Below, in pieces: positions 58,964 to 64,000 of a DNA stretch of 64,000 nt. Source of the stretch: Paucilactobacillus oligofermentans DSM 15707 = LMG 22743 (GTDB taxonomy: Bacteria > Bacillota > Bacilli > Lactobacillales > Lactobacillaceae). Position 1 is the stretch's first letter. Each line of letters starts with the position of its first letter. Below the pieces are notes generated by a model. The model was not told the origin of the DNA. It saw only the letters and a list, made by a program, of their open reading frames with translations, and made no database searches. Where the stretch lies: NCBI RefSeq assembly GCF_001434315.1, contig NZ_AZFE01000031.1, forward strand, positions 62,001 through 126,000. The letters are read 5' to 3'. The translations under genes and the position numbers were made by a program.

Positions 58964-59149
58964 TTACCAGCTGGCCTTTTTCATACCAGGAATTTGACCC
59001 TTATGGGCAAGATCACGTAAGCAAATTCGGCATAAATGGAATTTTTGATAAACAGAATGTGGACGACCACAACGTTCACAACGTGTGTAAGCTTGTGTTG
59101 AATACTTAGCTGGACGCTTGTTCTTAGCAATTTGAGATTTTTTTGCCAA
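58964..59149 (-). CDS. rpsN: 30S ribosomal protein S14, zinc type
   Basis: 61 residues with the two zinc pairs CERCGRP and CRICLRD, so this is the short (C+) S14. It lies between rplE and rpsH, the normal place for the short form. The longer zinc-free form, if present, is elsewhere. Confidence 0.97.
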   Translation of the reverse strand: MAKKSQIAKNKRPAKYSTQAYTRCERCGRPHSVYQKFHLCRICLRDLAHKGQIPGMKKASW

Positions 59150-59167
59150 TGTGTGGAACCTCCTTAT

Positions 59168-59710
59168 TTATTTAGCAAATGGCATACCTAGTTGTGCCAA
59201 AAGTTCACGTGATTCTTCATCAGATTGAGCAGTTGTTACAATAACAATATCCAATCCACGAACACGATTAACATTATCAAAGTTGATTTCTGGGAAAATT
59301 AATTGTTCACGTACTCCAAGTGTGTAGTTACCACGGCCGTCAAATGCTTTGTTGCTGACACCACGGAAATCACGAACACGAGGAAGTGAAACATTAACAA
59401 GTTTGTCAAGAAAGTCATACATGCGTTCGCCACGTAATGTGACTTTAGCACCAATTGACATTCCTTCACGAAGACGGAATCCGGCGATTGATTTCTTAGC
59501 TTTTGTAATCAAAGGTTTTTGTCCTGAGATTAAACCTAATTCTTCAACAGCTTCATCCAAATTCTTTGCATTAGTAGTCGCATCACCAACACCCATGTTA
59601 AGAACGATTTTTTCGATCTTAGGTGCTTGCATTACTGAACTGTAGTTGAATTTTTCAATTAATGAAGGTGTAATTTCATTAACATATTTTTCCTTCAAAC
59701 GGTTTACCAT
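59168..59710 (-). CDS. rplE: 50S ribosomal protein L5
   Basis: 180 residues; binds 5S rRNA and contacts the P-site tRNA. Starts [20 protein letters not shown], contains [11 protein letters not shown] and ends AQLGMPFAK. It follows rplX by 28 bases. Confidence 0.98.
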   Translation of the reverse strand: MVNRLKEKYVNEITPSLIEKFNYSSVMQAPKIEKIVLNMGVGDATTNAKNLDEAVEELGLISGQKPLITKAKKSIAGFRLREGMSIGAKVTLRGERMYDFLDKLVNVSLPRVRDFRGVSNKAFDGRGNYTLGVREQLIFPEINFDNVNRVRGLDIVIVTTAQSDEESRELLAQLGMPFAK

Positions 59711-59738
59711 GAAAAGTAGGTCCTCCTTTCTTTAAAAA

Positions 59739-60047
59739 TTAATCGATAGCTTGACCAGATTTTTTAGAAACTCGTACTTTCTTGCCGTCAATAACTGAAT
59801 GGCCTACGCGAGTAGGTTCGTTAGTTGATGGGTCGATAAGCATCACATTTGATGCGTTAATAGGAGCTTCCATGTCGATCATTCCACCTTGTGGATATGC
59901 GTTACTTGGTTTTTGATGTTTCTTAATCATATTAATGCCTTCGACGATTACGCGGTTATTTTTAACAAAGAGTTGTTTTACTGTTCCTTCTTTGCCTTTA
60001 TCTTTACCTGCAATGACGCGGACTTTATCACCAGTTTTTACAAACAT
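59739..60047 (-). CDS. rplX: 50S ribosomal protein L24
   Basis: About 102 residues; an assembly-initiating protein with a KOW motif ([16 protein letters not shown]). The frame opens at GTG 60059, but AGGAGGTG overlaps it, and ATG 60047 (MFVKTGDKV) is 8 bases behind that site. It follows rplN by about 34 bases. Confidence 0.96.
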   Translation of the reverse strand: MFVKTGDKVRVIAGKDKGKEGTVKQLFVKNNRVIVEGINMIKKHQKPSNAYPQGGMIDMEAPINASNVMLIDPSTNEPTRVGHSVIDGKKVRVSKKSGQAID

Positions 60048-60081
60048 TGTGATGTGCACCTCCTTATTAATTAGATGAGTT

Positions 60082-60450
60082 TTACAACACTTCAGGAGCC
60101 AATGAAACGATCTTCATGAAGTCATCATCACGTAGTTCACGTGCGATTGGTCCAAAGATACGTGTTCCTTGGGGACTCTTGTCATCTTTAATAAGTACGG
60201 CTGCATTTTCATCAAATTTGATGTATGAACCGTCGTTACGACGAAGACCAGCTTTTGTACGAACGACAACAGCTTTAACAACGTCTCCCTTTTTGACAAC
60301 GCCACCTGGTGTTGCTTGTTTTACAGTAGCAACGATAATGTCACCAATGTTACCTGTTTTGACACGTGAGCCACCTAAAATTTTGATTACCAAAATTTCA
60401 CGGGCACCTGAGTTATCGGCAACTTTCAACCGACTTTCTTGTTGAATCAC
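60082..60450 (-). CDS. rplN: 50S ribosomal protein L14
   Basis: 122 residues; binds 23S rRNA at the subunit interface. Starts [20 protein letters not shown] and ends [16 protein letters not shown]. It follows rpsQ by about 50 bases. Confidence 0.98.
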   Translation of the reverse strand: MIQQESRLKVADNSGAREILVIKILGGSRVKTGNIGDIIVATVKQATPGGVVKKGDVVKAVVVRTKAGLRRNDGSYIKFDENAAVLIKDDKSPQGTRIFGPIARELRDDDFMKIVSLAPEVL

Positions 60451-60502
60451 GGTTAGTGTCCTCCTTCCATCTTCATATCAGAATACGAATTTCAGTGATG
60501 AT

Positions 60503-60769
60503 TTAGATAATAACTGCTTTTTCGATAATCGATAAGAGACGGAAACGCTTTTTAGCGGACAAAGGTCGTGTTTCCATAATCTTAACAATATCACCGGTAG
60601 TGGCGTCATTATTTTCATCATGCGCATATAATTTCTTTGAATACTTCACACGCTTACCGTAAACAGGATCACTTTTATATGTTTCGATAACAACAGTAAT
60701 TGTCTTATCCATTTTATCTGAAACAACGCGACCTTGATATGTTTTACGAGCATTACGTTCTTCACTCAT
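60503..60769 (-). CDS. rpsQ: 30S ribosomal protein S17
   Basis: 88 residues; an early 16S rRNA binder. Contains [20 protein letters not shown] and MAHDENN-type central residues ([18 protein letters not shown]). It follows rpmC by about 23 bases with an AAGGAGG site. Confidence 0.97.
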   Translation of the reverse strand: MSEERNARKTYQGRVVSDKMDKTITVVIETYKSDPVYGKRVKYSKKLYAHDENNDATTGDIVKIMETRPLSAKKRFRLLSIIEKAVII

Positions 60770-60792
60770 GCGTTAGTCCTCCTTTTCGTATT

Positions 60793-60999
60793 CTATTTGT
60801 TCAATTCTTGTTGACGAATAACTGTTTTAATTCGAGCAATATCTTTACGAACTTGCTTGAGACTTGCAGTGTTTTCCAATTGGCCTGTGGCAAGTTGAAA
60901 ACGCAAGTTAAACAATTGATCTTTCAATTCTTTTTCTTTTGCAAGCATTTCATCAGTGGTTAATCCGTTAAGTTCTTGGACAAAATTCTTAGTCTTCAT
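60793..60999 (-). CDS. rpmC: 50S ribosomal protein L29
   Basis: About 68 residues, near the exit tunnel. The frame can begin at GTG 61011, but ATG 60999 is 8 bases after AGGTGG, giving [19 protein letters not shown]; the end is [16 protein letters not shown]. The start is close to the rplP stop (60989) and overlaps it, which is usual. Confidence 0.95.
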   Translation of the reverse strand: MKTKNFVQELNGLTTDEMLAKEKELKDQLFNLRFQLATGQLENTASLKQVRKDIARIKTVIRQQELNK

Positions 61000-61423
61000 T
61001 TGTTTCGCCACCTACTTCCTCACGTTTTATGATCTTAACGCGTACTGGCAATTTGTGGCCTGCCAAACGTAATGCTTCGCGAGCGACTTCTTCAGAAACG
61101 CCACCAACTTCAAACATTACAGTACTACGTTTAACTGGAGCTACCCAACCTTCAGGAGCACCCTTACCATTACCCATACGAACACCTACACCCTTAGCAG
61201 TGTAAGACTTGTGAGGGAAAATTTTAATCCAAACTCTCCCACCACGTTTCATGTAACGTGTCATAGCGATACGTGAGGCTTCGATTTGACGGTTTGAAAT
61301 CCAATGAGATTCCAAAGCAACTAAACCATAATCACCGAAAGTAACAGTCTTGCCACCTTTGGCTTCACCACGCATATGTCCACGATGTTCACGACGATGC
61401 TTAACTCGTTTTGGTACTAGCAT
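60989..61423 (-). CDS. rplP: 50S ribosomal protein L16
   Basis: 144 residues; organises the A-site region. Starts [20 protein letters not shown] and has [13 protein letters not shown]. The end overlaps rpmC by about 11 bases. It follows rpsC by 2 bases. Confidence 0.98.
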   Translation of the reverse strand: MLVPKRVKHRREHRGHMRGEAKGGKTVTFGDYGLVALESHWISNRQIEASRIAMTRYMKRGGRVWIKIFPHKSYTAKGVGVRMGNGKGAPEGWVAPVKRSTVMFEVGGVSEEVAREALRLAGHKLPVRVKIIKREEVGGETNED

Positions 61424-61425
61424 GT

Positions 61426-62097
61426 TTATTTCCCTCCTTGCTCTGCAGCGCTTTTATGAACGCCTTTCTTTTCAGGGAGAATTTCCCCACGGTAAATCCA
61501 AGTTTTAACACCTAATTTACCGTATGTTGTCATTGCTTCGTCCCATGAATAATCAATATCAGCACGCAATGTGTGTAAAGGAACAGTTCCTTCTGAATAT
61601 GATTCAACACGTGACATATCAGCACCGTTCAAACGACCGGCAACTTGGGTTTTAATACCCTTTGCACCAGAACGCATTGTACGTTGCATTGCTCCACGCA
61701 TAGCGCGACGGAAAGCAACACGTGCTTCTAATTGACGAGCAATACTTTCACCGACAAGGTGAGCATCTAAATCAGGCTTTTTGATTTCAATAATGTTGAT
61801 ATGAACTCTCTTACCTGTAAGACTGTTTAATTCTTTACGAAGTGCTTCAACTTCTGCACCGCCCTTACCAATAACCATTCCTGGCTTGGCTGTATGAATT
61901 GAAACGTTAACGCGATTTGCTGCACGTTCAATTTCAACGGTTGAAACAGAGGCTTCTGCAAGTCGTTTAGTGATATATTTGCGGATTTTTAAATCTTCAT
62001 TTAAATATGTGGCGAATTCTTTTTCAGCATACCATTTGGCTTGCCAATCGTGAATGACACCAACACGGAAACCCGTTGGATTAATCTTTTGACCCAC
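61426..62097 (-). CDS. rpsC: 30S ribosomal protein S3
   Basis: 223 residues; mRNA entry and helicase activity, with an N-terminal KH domain ([18 protein letters not shown]) and a C-terminal S3 domain. Starts [18 protein letters not shown]. It follows rplV by about 12 bases. Confidence 0.98.
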   Translation of the reverse strand: MGQKINPTGFRVGVIHDWQAKWYAEKEFATYLNEDLKIRKYITKRLAEASVSTVEIERAANRVNVSIHTAKPGMVIGKGGAEVEALRKELNSLTGKRVHINIIEIKKPDLDAHLVGESIARQLEARVAFRRAMRGAMQRTMRSGAKGIKTQVAGRLNGADMSRVESYSEGTVPLHTLRADIDYSWDEAMTTYGKLGVKTWIYRGEILPEKKGVHKSAAEQGGK

Positions 62098-62109
62098 TAG
62101 CTGTTCCTC

Positions 62110-62457
62110 CTATTTTTCTGATACAACCACTGTAATGTGACTTGTACGCTTATTAATTGGTGAAGCTGAACCCTTTGCACGAGGACGGAAACGCTTAAGC
62201 GTAGGTCCTTCGTTTGCAAATGTTTCGCTAACAACCAATGATTCGCGATCTAAATCAAAGTTATTTTCAGCGTTTGCAACAGCAGATTTTAAAACTTTTT
62301 CAATATCTGAAGCGGCACCACGAGGAGTGAACTTCAAAATTGCAAATGCTTCAGCGACGTTCTTACCACGAATAGTATCAAGTACTAAACTAGCTTTACG
62401 TGCTGAAACGCGAACAGTACGTGCAACAGCTTTTGCTGATGTAATTTGTTCTGCCAT
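62110..62457 (-). CDS. rplV: 50S ribosomal protein L22
   Basis: 115 residues; lines the exit tunnel with its hairpin, where changes give macrolide resistance in relatives. Contains [20 protein letters not shown] and [20 protein letters not shown]. It follows rpsS by about 16 bases. The tunnel loop looks normal. Confidence 0.98.
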   Translation of the reverse strand: MAEQITSAKAVARTVRVSARKASLVLDTIRGKNVAEAFAILKFTPRGAASDIEKVLKSAVANAENNFDLDRESLVVSETFANEGPTLKRFRPRAKGSASPINKRTSHITVVVSEK

Positions 62458-62473
62458 ATTAATTCACCCTCCT

Positions 62474-62755
62474 TTATTTTTTAACCGTCTTCTTATCGTC
62501 TGTACCATGTCCACGGTAAGTACGTGTAGGTACAAATTCGCCAAGCTTGTGTCCAACCATATCTTCTTGAACATAAACTGGTACGTGCTTGCGACCATCA
62601 TATACAGCGAATGTTAACCCAATAAAACTTGGGAAAATTGTTGAACGACGAGACCATGTCTTGATGACCGTTTTCTTTTCAGAATCAGCTTGAGCTTCAA
62701 CTTTTTTCAAAAGATGAGCATCAGCAAAAGGTCCCTTTTTTAAACTACGACCCAT
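62474..62755 (-). CDS. rpsS: 30S ribosomal protein S19
   Basis: 93 residues, in the head, contacting the A-site finger. Starts [20 protein letters not shown] and ends [20 protein letters not shown]. It follows rplB by about 42 bases. Confidence 0.98.
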   Translation of the reverse strand: MGRSLKKGPFADAHLLKKVEAQADSEKKTVIKTWSRRSTIFPSFIGLTFAVYDGRKHVPVYVQEDMVGHKLGEFVPTRTYRGHGTDDKKTVKK

Positions 62756-62797
62756 TGTTTGTATCCTCCTCTCGGACGTTTAGTTATCAATAACTTA

Positions 62798-63643
62798 TTA
62801 ACGAGTATGTGGACCACGTTTACGACCACGAACAATGAACTTGCTTGAACGTGCTTTATGTGAACGAGTCTTCTTACCAGCAGTTTTCTTACCCCATGGT
62901 GATAGAGGTGATGGACGACCAACTGGAGCTTTACCTTCACCACCACCATGCGGATGATCGTTAGGGTTCATTACTGATCCACGAACATGAGGACGTTGAC
63001 CAGAATAGCGCTTGCGACCGGCCTTACCAATGTTAATCAATTCATGTTGTTCATTACCAACAGAACCGATAGTAGCACGACAAGTTGAAAGAACCATACG
63101 AACTTCAGCTGAAGCAAGACGTACAAGGACGTACTTACCTTCTTTACCAAGTAATTGAGCTGAGGCCCCTGCTGAACGAGCAAGTTGACCACCCTTACCT
63201 GGTTTTAATTCGATGTTGTGTACAACTGTACCAACAGGAATGTTTGATAATGGTAATGAGTTACCAACTTTGATATCAGCATCAGGTCCAGATTGAACTT
63301 GCATGCCAACTTCTAATCCCTTAGGAGCAACGATGTATGACTTGATACCATCAGCATATACTAACAATGCAATATTTGCTGTACGGTTTGGATCATATTC
63401 GATTGCCTTAACGGTTGCTGGAACATCATCTTTGATACGTTTGAAGTCAATAATACGATATTGACGTTTTGTACCACCACCACGATGACGAACAGTAATT
63501 TTACCATAACTGTTACGACCAGCGTTGTGACTTAATGGTGCCAATAATGATTTTTCTGGTGTTGTCTTTGTAATTTCTTCAAAGTCAGAACCAGTCATAT
63601 TACGACGACCATTAGTGGTTGGTTTGTATTTACGAATTCCCAC
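62798..63643 (-). CDS. rplB: 50S ribosomal protein L2
   Basis: 281 residues; required for subunit joining and peptidyl transfer. Starts [20 protein letters not shown], contains [20 protein letters not shown] (the active-centre loop with conserved His) and ends in a basic tail. It follows rplW by about 28 bases. Confidence 0.98.
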   Translation of the reverse strand: MGIRKYKPTTNGRRNMTGSDFEEITKTTPEKSLLAPLSHNAGRNSYGKITVRHRGGGTKRQYRIIDFKRIKDDVPATVKAIEYDPNRTANIALLVYADGIKSYIVAPKGLEVGMQVQSGPDADIKVGNSLPLSNIPVGTVVHNIELKPGKGGQLARSAGASAQLLGKEGKYVLVRLASAEVRMVLSTCRATIGSVGNEQHELINIGKAGRKRYSGQRPHVRGSVMNPNDHPHGGGEGKAPVGRPSPLSPWGKKTAGKKTRSHKARSSKFIVRGRKRGPHTR

Positions 63644-63671
63644 TATTTTTTCCTCCTATCTTAATTATTAA

Positions 63672-63959
63672 TTATTCTTCGTTGAATAATTTAATTTCTT
63701 TAGAATCGGCAGATAAAGTAACAATAGCCTTACGACGCTTCTTAGTATAACCGGCGTAACGACCTTGGCGCTTTAATTTACCGCGAACATTCATGATGTT
63801 AACTTGCACAACTTTAACTTCGAAGATTTCTTCAATAGCTTTTTTAACTTGTGTCTTGGTAGCTCGTACATCAACATCGAATGTGTAGCGCTTGTCATCC
63901 ATTGTTGCCATTGATGCTTCGGTAATCACTGGACGTAAAATAATTTCGCGTGCTTCCAT
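63672..63959 (-). CDS. rplW: 50S ribosomal protein L23
   Basis: 95 residues; sits at the tunnel exit and docks the trigger factor and SRP. Starts [20 protein letters not shown] and has [16 protein letters not shown]. The ATG overlaps the rplD stop by one base (TAATG). Confidence 0.98.
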   Translation of the reverse strand: MEAREIILRPVITEASMATMDDKRYTFDVDVRATKTQVKKAIEEIFEVKVVQVNIMNVRGKLKRQGRYAGYTKKRRKAIVTLSADSKEIKLFNEE

Positions 63960-64000
63960 TATGCGAGTACCTCCTCTACTTGAGAAAGAGCTGCTTGAGT
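63959..64000 (-). CDS. rplD: 50S ribosomal protein L4, only the last residues
   Basis: Only the 3' end is in the window: the codons read ...[13 protein letters not shown] followed by TAA at 63959-63961, the typical end of L4. The rest lies beyond base 64000. The stop overlaps the rplW start, the standard order in the S10 operon. Confidence 0.85.
   Translation of the reverse strand, partial: TQAALSQVEEVLA

Overview
The window is one contiguous 64 kb piece of a low-GC Gram-positive chromosome, almost certainly from a member of the Lactobacillaceae. The evidence is the gene set and its order: a sufCDSUB cluster, a two-gene LacL/LacM beta-galactosidase, a pcrA-ligA-camS unit followed by gatCAB and dagK, and an S10-spc-alpha ribosomal cluster that runs through ecfA1-ecfA2-ecfT-truA into rplM-rpsI, with no map gene between adk and infA. 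The AT-rich composition and the gene content would fit a plant- or silage-associated species, but the species cannot be named from the sequence. No rRNA, tRNA, CRISPR array, prophage or intact insertion sequence was seen.

Layout. 1-5005 (minus): Fe-S assembly genes sufC-D-S-U-B, with sufB cut by the window edge. 5006-7704: a divergent control region with palindromes, then feoA-feoB and a small Cys-rich membrane protein. 7713-14782 (minus): a membrane protein, preA-preT, gshA, an unknown gene coupled to an endonuclease III relative, and a short-chain dehydrogenase. 15011-18758 (plus): a membrane acyltransferase followed by a sulfonate-type ABC importer. 18815-21390 (minus): an exopolysaccharide synthase operon with a GT2 synthase, a two-helix partner and a membrane-anchored protein that I read as a degenerate EAL domain. 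21868-22391 (minus): a small XRE regulator and membrane protein with a paired operator. 22515-26014 (minus): a 23S rRNA methyltransferase and a GH31 enzyme carrying the sulfoquinovosidase signature. 26149-35999 (minus): dagK, gatBAC, camS, ligA and pcrA. 36137-39349 (minus): a TauE/SafE permease, a divergent PurK-like ATP-grasp protein, xpt and a GH73 glucosaminidase. 39564-45710 (minus): a GlcNAc-type PTS, a nitroreductase and lacLM. 45963-46828: an orphan bacteriocin immunity protein and a small membrane protein. 47191-64000 (minus): rpsI-rplM, truA, the ECF energizing module, then rplQ and rpoA back to rplD, which is cut by the window edge.

How the genes work together. The ribosomal block and the gat, lig, pcr and suf genes are housekeeping. 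The accessory part is about scavenging: ferrous iron (Feo), organosulfonates (the Ssu-type importer, a TauE/SafE permease and a probable sulfoquinovosidase), amino sugars (PTS), lactose (LacLM) and purines (Xpt). CcpA-type cre sites are visible before lacL and, less perfectly, before feoA. The most interesting items are the sulfoquinovosidase without neighbouring sulfoglycolysis genes, the degenerate EAL protein in the polysaccharide operon, the operator pair around the XRE promoter, and the GAATATTC palindromes between suf and feo. Start positions were adjusted by ribosome-binding-site spacing where the longest frame looked wrong.
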